Shown here piece by piece: positions 1 to 6,266 of a DNA stretch of 15,123 nucleotides (position 1 is its first letter; every line of letters begins with the position of its first letter). The translations under genes were made by a program, and so were the position numbers. A model generated the notes under the pieces. That model was not told where the DNA came from. It was given only the letters and a program-made list of their open reading frames with translations, and made no database searches. Location: NCBI GenBank assembly GCA_021807225.1, contig JAKAPI010000013.1, positions 1 through 15,123 of the forward strand, read 5' to 3'. The stretch is from an archaeon. GTDB lineage: Archaea; Thermoproteota; Nitrososphaeria; Nitrososphaerales; UBA183.

Positions 1-2
1 GA

Positions 3-1592
3 CCCGACCTCAAGACAAAGGCCGGGTTGGTCTCGAAGGAGTCAGCCGCGGCCGCCAAGAGGGTCAACGCCCTCTCGGTCGACGAGCAGCAGAAGCTGCT
101 CGCGGAAAGGTTCCCCGAGGCGGCGGAGGAGCACCAGAAGCACGGCCGGGTGGGACTGCCGCCGCTTCCGAACGCGACCAGGGGGAAGACCGCGTTCAGG
201 CTCCCTCCGGAGCCCTCGGGGTTCATGACCATCGGCCACGCCATGGCGTTCACCATCAACTACCTGTACAAGGAGCAGTACGACGGCGAGCTCTGGCTCA
301 GGTTCGAGGACACCAACCCCAGGAAGGTGCAGCCCCGATACTACGACAGCTTCCGGAGGGGGATCGCCTGGCTAGGCATCGAGTGTGACCACGAGAAGAA
401 CGTCTCCGACGACATGGATGCCATCTACGCCAGCGGGAAGAAGCTCCTTGAGCAGGGGGACGCCTACGCCTGCTCCTGCGACGAAGCCAAGGTGAAGCGC
501 CTGCGGTTCGACGGGGTCGCCTGCGAGCACAGAGACAACCCGGTCGAGACGAACCTCAGGGTCTGGGACGAGCTATTGGCGAAGAAGCACGGCGAGGGCT
601 CCTACGTGGTCAGGTTCAAGGGGGACATGCAGAGCCCCAACTACTCGCTCAGGGACACCAACCTGTTCAGGGTCATCGCCCAGGCTCACCCGCTGACCGG
701 CGACAGGTACACCCTGTGGCCCACATACGACCTGGCGAACGCCGTCGAGGACGAGATGTGCGGGATCACCCACGTCCTCAGGAGCTCCGAGTTCAGGAAC
801 GAGCTCCAACAGCTCATCAGGGACGCCCTGAAGTTCAGGCGCCTGGAGGTCATCCAGTTCTCAAGGTTCAACTTCAAGGGGACGCCGGTCTCCAAGAGGC
901 TCCTCCGGCCGCTGGTGGAGAAGAAGGTAGTCTCGGGGTGGGACGACCCAAGGATGCCGACGGTGGACGGTCTGAAGCGGCGCGGGGTGGTCCCCCAGGC
1001 CATCAGGGAGTTCACCCTGCAGGTAGGATATACCAAGACCGAGCACGAGTACGACTGGAGCATCCTCCTCTCGGTCAACAGGAAGATCCTGGACCCGACA
1101 TCGAAGCGGCTCTTCTTCGTCCCCGACCCGGTCCCGCTGGCGGTCGAGGGGGCCCCGGACCGGAGAGTGGAGCTGCCGTTCCACCCCCAGAACGACCTCG
1201 GCAGCCGCACCATCAGCACGGGGGGTGAGCTCTTCGTCTCCTCGGGCGACGTGAAGGGGATAACCACGGGGAGCGTCTTCCGCCTGATGGACCTGTACAA
1301 CGTGGAGCTGACGTCTCCCGGCCAGAGGCCGAAGGCGAAGTACGCCGGGGACGAGCTCATCCCCAACACGAGGAAGTTCCAGTGGGTCACCCCCGAGCAC
1401 GTCGAGGTCGAGGTCACCGTGCCCGGCGAGCTCTTCCTCGAAGGGGACGTCTACAACGAGGACAGCCTGAAGGTGGTCAGGGGGTTCGCCGAGGGGGCGG
1501 TCTCGCAGCTGAAGCCGGGCGACATCGTCCAGTTCCCGAGGTTCGGATTCTGTCGCCTCGACTCGCCCGGGCATTTCATAATGACCGGATAG
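3..1592 (+). CDS. gltX: Glutamyl-tRNA synthetase, archaeal type (5'-truncated by window edge)
   Basis: Charges tRNA with glutamate using ATP in the cytoplasm. The class I signatures are visible: a HIGH-type motif (PEPSGFMTIGHA, with TIGH at 228-239), FEDTNP just after it, and a KMSKS-type motif (GTPVSKR, about 879-899) followed by SGWDDPRMPT, typical of archaeal/eukaryotic GluRS. The C-terminal half is the beta-barrel anticodon-binding region. A TTG exists at 27, but the frame is open to the left edge and already reads family-like sequence there (PDLKTKAGLVSKES before KRVNAL). I therefore treat the gene as missing its 5' end rather than starting at 27. Archaeal GluRS is usually about 550-570 residues, so roughly 20-60 residues are probably outside. 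It may be non-discriminating (also charging tRNA-Gln, corrected by an amidotransferase), which is inference from the archaeal family. Very confident in the family. Confidence 0.95.
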   Translation, partial: PDLKTKAGLVSKESAAAAKRVNALSVDEQQKLLAERFPEAAEEHQKHGRVGLPPLPNATRGKTAFRLPPEPSGFMTIGHAMAFTINYLYKEQYDGELWLRFEDTNPRKVQPRYYDSFRRGIAWLGIECDHEKNVSDDMDAIYASGKKLLEQGDAYACSCDEAKVKRLRFDGVACEHRDNPVETNLRVWDELLAKKHGEGSYVVRFKGDMQSPNYSLRDTNLFRVIAQAHPLTGDRYTLWPTYDLANAVEDEMCGITHVLRSSEFRNELQQLIRDALKFRRLEVIQFSRFNFKGTPVSKRLLRPLVEKKVVSGWDDPRMPTVDGLKRRGVVPQAIREFTLQVGYTKTEHEYDWSILLSVNRKILDPTSKRLFFVPDPVPLAVEGAPDRRVELPFHPQNDLGSRTISTGGELFVSSGDVKGITTGSVFRLMDLYNVELTSPGQRPKAKYAGDELIPNTRKFQWVTPEHVEVEVTVPGELFLEGDVYNEDSLKVVRGFAEGAVSQLKPGDIVQFPRFGFCRLDSPGHFIMTG

Positions 1593-1619
1593 GCGCCGAC
1601 CGACTTTCGGCGGCTAACC

Positions 1620-1628
1620 GTTTATATG
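1620..1628 (+). promoter_or_regulatory. TATA box for rpl7ae-rps28e
   Basis: The A/T stretch GTTTATATG stands out in GC-rich sequence in the only gap between gltX and rpl7ae. Its centre is about 38 nt before the L7Ae ATG, predicting initiation near 1650 and a leader of roughly 10-15 nt. A GGGAG lies just downstream and could be a weak ribosome-binding site. Confidence 0.6.
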
Positions 1629-1662
1629 CTGGGCAAATCGGGCTGGTTTGGGAGATTGAAAG

Positions 1663-2049
1663 ATGACCCCAGACAAGAAGCCTTACTACATCAAGTTCGA
1701 GACGCCCAAGGAAGTCTCCGAAGCTGCCTATGAGGTACTGAGGCAGGCATCGCGCACGGGGAAGGTCCGCAAGGGGACCAACGAGTCGACGAAGGCCATC
1801 GAAAGGGGCCTCGCCAAGCTGGTGGTGATCGCAGAGGACGTCACCCCGCCTGAAGTGGTCGCTCACCTACCGATACTCTGCGACGAGCGGAAGATCCCCT
1901 ACGTGTTCGTGCCGTCGAAGGACCAGATAGGGCCGGCGATTGGGATCGACGTGTCCACGGCCGCAGCCGCGGTTCTGGAAGCAGGCGAAGGCTCGCAGAT
2001 CCTTGAGCAGGTCACCCAGGAGCTTTCGAGGCTGAAGAAGGCCGCATGA
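1663..2049 (+). CDS. rpl7ae: Ribosomal protein L7Ae (kink-turn RNA-binding protein)
   Basis: L7Ae binds kink-turns. In archaea it serves in the large ribosomal subunit, box C/D and H/ACA guide RNPs and RNase P. The 128-residue product carries the family core: the RNA-contacting [13 protein letters not shown] (about residues 37-49), then [17 protein letters not shown] and the IPYVFVPSK strand-turn. Length is normal for archaeal L7Ae. The ATG follows a TATA box at a suitable distance. Its last codons overlap the start of rps28e (ATGA at 2046-2049), so the two are cotranscribed and probably translationally coupled. Nothing is unusual in the protein. Confidence 0.96.
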   Translation: MTPDKKPYYIKFETPKEVSEAAYEVLRQASRTGKVRKGTNESTKAIERGLAKLVVIAEDVTPPEVVAHLPILCDERKIPYVFVPSKDQIGPAIGIDVSTAAAAVLEAGEGSQILEQVTQELSRLKKAA

Positions 2050-2327
2050 GCAGCAAGAAAGAAGCAGAGACCCTAACCCCAGCCGAAGTCGTGCAGATTG
2101 TCGGAAGGACGGGGGTGGCCGGCGAGATCACTCAGGTCCGCGTCAAGATACTCGAAGGGAAGGAGAAGGGACGGATCCTTACCAGGAACGTGAAGGGCCC
2201 CATCAGGCTTGCCGACGTGCTGGTCCTGAGAGAGACCGAACGAGAGGCTCGGAAATTGAAGCTGGATTTGCTTTTGTGGTTCATTCTGGGCTTCGCATTA
2301 GTTGCCCGACTTGGGCTCATCCACTAG
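2046..2327 (+). CDS. rps28e: Ribosomal protein S28e with atypical hydrophobic C-terminal tail
   Basis: S28e is a small OB-fold protein of the small ribosomal subunit near the mRNA exit/E site. Residues about 12-72 are canonical: [35 protein letters not shown] and the near-invariant ending [10 protein letters not shown]. Family members normally stop within a few residues of that point. Here the frame runs on for 21 further residues (2262-2324), rich in Leu, Phe, Ile and Trp, and encoded by AT-richer codons than the core. The tail begins where base composition shifts toward the following endonuclease segment, so it may be read-through into inserted DNA. A TGA lies in the +1 frame at 2257-2259, so a single-base error or mutation could also account for the extension. 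The core identity is secure; the tail is the uncertain part. Confidence 0.93.
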   Translation: MSSKKEAETLTPAEVVQIVGRTGVAGEITQVRVKILEGKEKGRILTRNVKGPIRLADVLVLRETEREARKLKLDLLLWFILGFALVARLGLIH

Positions 2328-2341
2328 GCGCACGACGACCT

Positions 2342-3583
2342 CTAATTGGCCCTCTTCTTCGCCCATCTTTGAACCGTCTCGAACGACAACAATACCCCGA
2401 ACTCGTCAAGGACCTTCTCTGAAAGTTGGGGAACCGACAGATCCTTGTCGCTCCTCTTGATGTAGTCCCTGATTTCAGGGGGCACCCTCTTCCCATGCCC
2501 AATGTGACCAGCTTTTGCCAGCTTCTCGAACCGGACCCACCTCACCGTCTTCAAATGAGGCGCGAACGGCGGGATCTTAGCCAAATTTCGAATTTGATTT
2601 TTGGTAACCGAAAGAGCTTCGCGGTTCCGAAAAGATGCTACCCCCAACGACCGCAGAATTTTCTTGAAGAAATCCCAGTTGGGACCAATCCAGGATTCTA
2701 CTGTCTGCGATGCGATGCTAACAGATCCGTCCGACTCCGCAATTCCCTGGACCAGACCCCTCCTGAAATTTTCGGGAGTATCAACCGTCCAGTCCATTCG
2801 CACAGCATCATACGTCGTTCTTTCTCCGTCTCTCAATCCCAGCCCGATATTGAAGAACCAGTCAATCAACGGAGAAGCTTGCGAGACCCACTGGTAGAAC
2901 CCGTGCGGTTTTCGTTCCGGTTTCGGCTGGTCGGAAACCCTGTGCATCCGTAATCCCAAGCTTCTTGCACAGAAGCTTGTGAACTCGCCAATGCTCTCGT
3001 TTGAAGCGTATTTCTTGCTCAATACAAGACCCAAATGGCGATGCCAATTCGATGACCTCGACTTGGCGCAATCTCCAATCACCATTCCCAGAAGAAACCC
3101 AAAGATGTACTCGTTGGGGAACCCTTCCGTTTCCTCTCTTTGATCGCTCAGTTGCAGGATGACGTCTGACACGTCCTTCCACGACGAGATACTCTTTGGG
3201 ACTTGCACAAATGGACCAAAGGGGATTGCGTGACCCGAGGAGTTGTCAACGCTAAGCCAAACCCAGGCCTCCCTCGGCTTCCCCAGCTGGATGTACAAAC
3301 CAAGATAGTAGGCAAGCTTCGGCTTCTGTTCAAATCTCGTCCATTTACGCACCGAGTTGGCTTTGACACCAGTCGTTCGGGCAATGCCGGCAATGGTTCT
3401 CCCTTCCTTTAGCAATAGCATGGATTCAGCATAGAGCCGGTATCTCTTCAGTTCATACTCATCAGGTTCGCACCCCTTCCAGAAATAATGGGTGAATGTG
3501 ATGTCACTTCCAACCTGCGAGATATGTCCAAGCATCTTTTCTCTAATATCGGGCTTTTCCCAGGGAATATGGTCCGGGACCAA
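2342..3583 (-). CDS. LAGLIDADG homing-endonuclease-like protein with flanking helix-turn-helix segments
   Basis: A 413-residue protein with two LAGLIDADG helices: FGFLLGMVIGD (residues 161-171) and FRRGLVQGIAESDG (273-286). The likely catalytic acids, D171 and D285, are both present, so a monomeric double-motif nuclease could be active. An N-terminal helix-turn-helix is suggested by LLKEGRTIAGIARTTGVKANSVRKW (about 57-81, quoted ends only: LLKEGRTIAG...NSVRKW). A second is suggested near the C-terminus (about 375-410, ending SFETVQRWAKK). The gene stands alone: no intein splice junctions or host frame surround it. The start is TTG at 3583 (in-frame stop at 3602-3604); ATG at 3535 is the alternative. 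The TTG fits a TATA-like box about 30 nt upstream. Codon use is AT-richer than neighbours, indicating recent acquisition. It could be a mobile nuclease or a domesticated DNA-binding regulator, since WhiA shows LAGLIDADG folds can become regulators. Confidence 0.8.
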   Translation of the reverse strand: MVPDHIPWEKPDIREKMLGHISQVGSDITFTHYFWKGCEPDEYELKRYRLYAESMLLLKEGRTIAGIARTTGVKANSVRKWTRFEQKPKLAYYLGLYIQLGKPREAWVWLSVDNSSGHAIPFGPFVQVPKSISSWKDVSDVILQLSDQREETEGFPNEYIFGFLLGMVIGDCAKSRSSNWHRHLGLVLSKKYASNESIGEFTSFCARSLGLRMHRVSDQPKPERKPHGFYQWVSQASPLIDWFFNIGLGLRDGERTTYDAVRMDWTVDTPENFRRGLVQGIAESDGSVSIASQTVESWIGPNWDFFKKILRSLGVASFRNREALSVTKNQIRNLAKIPPFAPHLKTVRWVRFEKLAKAGHIGHGKRVPPEIRDYIKRSDKDLSVPQLSEKVLDEFGVLLSFETVQRWAKKRAN

Positions 3584-3610
3584 GGTATGAATGCCCAGCC
3601 GCTAGGCATG

Positions 3611-3618
3611 CGTTTAAG
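3611..3618 (-). promoter_or_regulatory. TATA-like box for the LAGLIDADG gene
   Basis: On the reverse strand this reads CTTAAACG. Its centre is about 31 nt from the TTG at 3583, predicting a leaderless or near-leaderless transcript, which supports that start over the internal ATG. Confidence 0.4.
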
Positions 3619-3669
3619 CCACTGGTAGATTCGAACGGTTTCTTCAGGAGGGTTCTCGGAAAGTGAGAC

Positions 3670-4257
3670 CTACTTCGTGATCGCTTTCACAAAGTCCGCC
3701 ATGCTCTGCGGCCGGGTGTATCTCCCATGAGTGAGCCTGGATACCTCCCTGAGCTCCGCTGACGCCGAGTTGGAGAGCTCGATGGCGTCTACGGGGATCG
3801 GGGACTCCTTCAGTTCGTCTTCTATCGCTTTCAACGGGCGGCCGTCGTTGTCCCCGTCGCTGATCAGCTTCACGACCCTGTCCTTCCTGATCGAGTCGGC
3901 GACCTCGCCGATGGCGTACTTGACGGCGTCCGCCAGGGGGCTCCCTCCCCTGCACTGCATGTCGTCCAGCCTGTAGAGCTCCAGGGTGGCGGGGGGCGGG
4001 TTCAGGGGGACCACGACGTCCAGCTGCATCGACCCCGGGGTGCCCAGCAGCCTGTAGAACGTGACCCCGATCCTCAGCGGCCAGGGGAAGTAGGATACGG
4101 GCCACCTTTCCGTGACGAAGCCCATGAGCCCCTGCTTGACCATCCCGATCTTCGTCATCCCGGACGACTTCAGCTTCCCGCCCATGCTCCTGGACCCGTC
4201 AACCAGGAAGAAGACGTCCTTCGCGGTGCTTTCGTCGTAGGCCAAGAGCGGATTCAT
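3670..4257 (-). CDS. von Willebrand factor A (VWA) domain protein next to tubulin-like gene
   Basis: A 195-residue, single-domain VWA protein. The metal-ion-dependent adhesion site is visible: DGSRS (D20, S22, S24) after the hydrophobic strand DVFFLV, then GGSPLADA (S106, where many members have Thr) and LISDGD (D134). VWA domains use this Mg-bound site to bind an acidic residue of a partner and commonly serve as adaptors in multiprotein machines. No signal peptide or membrane helix is seen, so it is probably cytosolic. It diverges from the tubulin-like gene across only 28 bases. Published comparative genomics (Makarova and Koonin, from memory) linked a tubulin/FtsZ-like family to VWA proteins, so a joint function is plausible. 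The ATG at 4257 is used. The GC-rich codon use matches the host, unlike the adjacent LAGLIDADG gene. Confidence 0.85.
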   Translation of the reverse strand: MNPLLAYDESTAKDVFFLVDGSRSMGGKLKSSGMTKIGMVKQGLMGFVTERWPVSYFPWPLRIGVTFYRLLGTPGSMQLDVVVPLNPPPATLELYRLDDMQCRGGSPLADAVKYAIGEVADSIRKDRVVKLISDGDNDGRPLKAIEDELKESPIPVDAIELSNSASAELREVSRLTHGRYTRPQSMADFVKAITK

Positions 4258-4267
4258 GCCCTGACAA

Positions 4268-4280
4268 ACGTATAAAAAAG
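4268..4280. promoter_or_regulatory. Shared divergent AT-rich promoter between VWA and tubulin-like genes
   Basis: Only 28 bases separate the two annotated starts. They contain one A/T-rich box, ACGTATAAAAAAG on the forward strand. Forward, initiation about 25 nt downstream would fall near 4299, just before an in-frame TTG at 4301. In reverse, the box lies only about 17 nt from the VWA ATG at 4257, closer than a TATA box should be. An in-frame TTG at 4243-4245 would fit better. Both genes could thus be driven from one box, or VWA from an unseen site. Confidence 0.5.
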
Positions 4281-4285
4281 ATGGA

Positions 4286-5665
4286 TTGAGGGTTCCAACG
4301 TTGGCATTCAGGGCTGCGAATCAGGCTCCTCTTGCGCCCAACCCGGTGATTATGGCATGCATGGGCCACGCCGGGGTCGGCGTCGGCGCTGAAGCGTATC
4401 GCTGGGTTCTCATGGACGTAGGCGCGAACCCGAGCGCCCCCACGCTGAAGGGGGAGAAGCAGCAGCTCGAAGTTCTGAGGCGCTACGGGAGCACCATTCT
4501 GAGGTTCGGGGCCTCGCTTAGGAAGGGAGAGACCCCCCTCGTCCCAAGGGCGCTGCTAGTCGACCTCGACCCCCGCTCCGCCAACCTCATCCTGCAGTCT
4601 TACCCGCAGCTCTTCGCCATGAAGGACAAGCACGCGGTCTACGGCCTCGGCGGCGCCGCCAGGAACTGGGCCGAAGGGAGGACCAGGTTCAGGAACGAGA
4701 TCGTGGGGAAGCAGGACATCGCGTCGAGGATTCAGGCCATATCCCCAGAGCCGGTCAGAGGGTTCATCGTCCCCTTCAGCATGGGGGGCGGGACCGGAGG
4801 CTCGTTCTCCTCCGAGTTCATGTCCTACGTCAAGGGGAGCAACGTCCTAGGCCACGCCACTATCGCCACCTTCGGCATCCTGCCGGAGTTCGGCTGGGAC
4901 CCGGTGATCTACGGCCCCGCCCACATCAGCATAGTCCTGAACCTCGCATATCAGATAAAATACTCCGACGCGCCGATCCTCATGGACAACAAGGAGCTCC
5001 GCTTCCAGGCCGACCGGCTGAAGGGGATGCTCGACGCGCGGTCCTCCATCGTGGACGAGCTCCCGAAGCAGATCAGGGTCGGGTGGCACGACTACAGGGA
5101 CAAGAACCTCCTGGCCGCCCACGTCATCGCCGAGTTCATGGACTCCTTCATCAGGGAGACAGAGTGGGACATGTCGAACTACCGGACCTGGCTGGCGGCC
5201 AGCAAGCCGAAGTTCGTCATACCCTGGCTTATCCCCCTGGTCCCGAAGGGAGGGTCGGACATGAAGGCGATCCAGCAGGCTCTGGACGACGGTAATGACG
5301 GCCTCCTCTTCGACCTCGAGCAGGAAGGGACCATGGAGAAGGGCAAGACCGACTCGGCCTGCGTCCTGATCAAGAGCTCGGGATCCCTCAGCGCGGAGGA
5401 CAGGGAGTTCTTCAAGAAGGTCCTGGCTGACAGGTACGAGATCGCCGACAAGAGGGTCATCTTCATCAAGATCCCGACCATGCCGGGCGAGCCGGCTTCC
5501 GCCCTGGTGCTTCTGAACATAAAGGGCGTCGGCAAGAAGCTCCTCCCCATCGTAACCGAGGCAGAGGACGCCTGGGACTCCTACAAGGACGAATACCAGA
5601 ACAGGAACCTCGCCCACGAGGAGTTCAAGAAGGCGGTCATCGACGTCTCCAGCCACCTGGGTTAG
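4286..5665 (+). CDS. Tubulin/FtsZ-superfamily GTPase, tubulin-like (459 aa)
   Basis: Predicted GTP-binding, filament-forming protein. Family landmarks occur in order: N-terminal glycine-rich T1-type loop MGHAGVGVGAE (26-36); VPRALLVDLDP (86-96), closely like the tubulin VPRA-VDLEP segment; GLGGAARNWAEG (120-131), like GAGNNWAKG of tubulins; the T4 signature MGGGTGGSF (166-174); and P211-A-H-I-S with MDNKEL (233-238), matching tubulin PYNA-LS and IDNEAL. The last contains the guanine-contacting Asn (N235). The length equals eukaryotic tubulin and exceeds most FtsZ proteins. The C-terminal helices (EAEDAWDSYKDEYQ) resemble tubulin H11-H12. The T7 region lacks the usual GxxN; D295 remains and N298 aligns by eye with the alpha-tubulin catalytic Glu. 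The start is TTG at 4286, or TTG at 4301 if leaderless. It could be an artubulin-type or an FtsZl1-type (tubulin-like) protein; the superfamily is firm, the branch is not. Confidence 0.85.
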   Translation: MRVPTLAFRAANQAPLAPNPVIMACMGHAGVGVGAEAYRWVLMDVGANPSAPTLKGEKQQLEVLRRYGSTILRFGASLRKGETPLVPRALLVDLDPRSANLILQSYPQLFAMKDKHAVYGLGGAARNWAEGRTRFRNEIVGKQDIASRIQAISPEPVRGFIVPFSMGGGTGGSFSSEFMSYVKGSNVLGHATIATFGILPEFGWDPVIYGPAHISIVLNLAYQIKYSDAPILMDNKELRFQADRLKGMLDARSSIVDELPKQIRVGWHDYRDKNLLAAHVIAEFMDSFIRETEWDMSNYRTWLAASKPKFVIPWLIPLVPKGGSDMKAIQQALDDGNDGLLFDLEQEGTMEKGKTDSACVLIKSSGSLSAEDREFFKKVLADRYEIADKRVIFIKIPTMPGEPASALVLLNIKGVGKKLLPIVTEAEDAWDSYKDEYQNRNLAHEEFKKAVIDVSSHLG

Positions 5666-5671
5666 GAGAAA

Positions 5672-6211
5672 TTGAACCTCACGGAGCTCGAAGGCATCGC
5701 AGGCAAGCTTCTGTCTGAGCAGAAGCGCCTCCACGAGATCGACTCCGAGCTTCACGTCCTTTCACAGGAGATGAAGCAAGACCCCAAGCGGAACGAGAAG
5801 GACCAGGCGTTCTTCGCCCTCATCGGCATGGACTGGTCCGACCCCGGCCACAAGGAAAGATCCGAGTCGCTCAAGGTGGAGAGGGAGACAGTCCAGGGCT
5901 CGATAAACGACGACGAGGCGCTGCTCTTCGAGCGCATCAGCTCCGAGCCTCTTATGGTCCCCCTCGACCCGGTCCCCACCCAGGAGGGCGGCCAGTTCCT
6001 TTTCAGGTTCAGGTCCGGCGCAACCTTCCCAAAGACGGTGGAGGAGCTGTCCCTGACCCTCGGCATCCCTTCGCCCCTGAAGATCGGCGAAGTCACCATG
6101 CACCCTGACATGGTGGCGGTGGCCGAGTCCGATGAATACTTCGCGAAGAAGAAGGTCGTAGAGGCCTTCGAGGACATCAGGAAGGCCGTCAAGCGGCGGC
6201 TCTCTCCATAG
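5672..6211 (+). CDS. Small coiled-coil protein of unknown function, cotranscribed with tubulin-like gene
   Basis: A 179-residue protein I do not recognise. Residues about 3-40 are strongly helical and heptad-like (LSEQKRLHEIDSELHVLSQE), suggesting a coiled coil. A charged middle (about 41-85) follows, then a segment with short hydrophobic strands (FLFRFRSGATFPKTVEEL, LKIGEVTMHPDMVAVAE). The C-terminus is a basic helix (EAFEDIRKAVKRRL). No signal peptide, membrane helix or cysteine motif is seen. The TTG start lies 6 nt after the tubulin-like stop with GGAG just upstream, so the two genes are surely one transcript. Position suggests an accessory or adaptor of the tubulin-like GTPase, which is inference from linkage only. 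Confidence 0.7.
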   Translation: MNLTELEGIAGKLLSEQKRLHEIDSELHVLSQEMKQDPKRNEKDQAFFALIGMDWSDPGHKERSESLKVERETVQGSINDDEALLFERISSEPLMVPLDPVPTQEGGQFLFRFRSGATFPKTVEELSLTLGIPSPLKIGEVTMHPDMVAVAESDEYFAKKKVVEAFEDIRKAVKRRLSP

Positions 6212-6228
6212 ACGGCGGCCGGAACACT

Positions 6229-6238
6229 CCTTTTAGCA
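6229..6238 (+). promoter_or_regulatory. TATA-like box before the 312-residue protein gene
   Basis: CCTTTTAGCA lies in the 55-base gap, centred about 33 nt before the GTG at 6267, so initiation near 6260 would give a very short leader. It is weaker than the other boxes in this window. Confidence 0.35.
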
Positions 6239-6266
6239 TAACCGCTCCACGGGTCCGGCGGAAAGC

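Larger units (their letters stand above)
2262..3660. mobile_element. AT-richer inserted segment carrying a LAGLIDADG gene (putative)
   Basis: Base composition by eye drops clearly below the GC-rich flanks from about 2250 to about 3660. It holds the odd S28e tail and one reverse-strand LAGLIDADG gene. It lies between ribosomal genes that are usually adjacent in archaea. I found no flanking direct repeat, terminal inverted repeat or intact attachment site, so the borders are approximate and the mobile nature is inferred from the gene family and composition. Confidence 0.4.

Noticed and set aside
686..1417. Long reverse-strand open frames inside gltX and similar antisense frames in infB, rpo7 and the kinase-fusion gene
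   Set aside because: These are shadows caused by GC-rich codons of well-identified genes; they show no family motifs or promoters.
3591..3609. ATGCC...GGCAT inverted repeat before the LAGLIDADG gene
   Set aside because: Only five pairs with a nine-base loop and no extension; chance level in a region of this size.
3628..3638. GATTCGAACGG resembling a tRNA T-arm near the right border of the AT-richer segment
   Set aside because: The flanking bases do not form the five-base T stem on either strand and no acceptor, D or anticodon arms can be found, so I do not call a tRNA or an attachment site.
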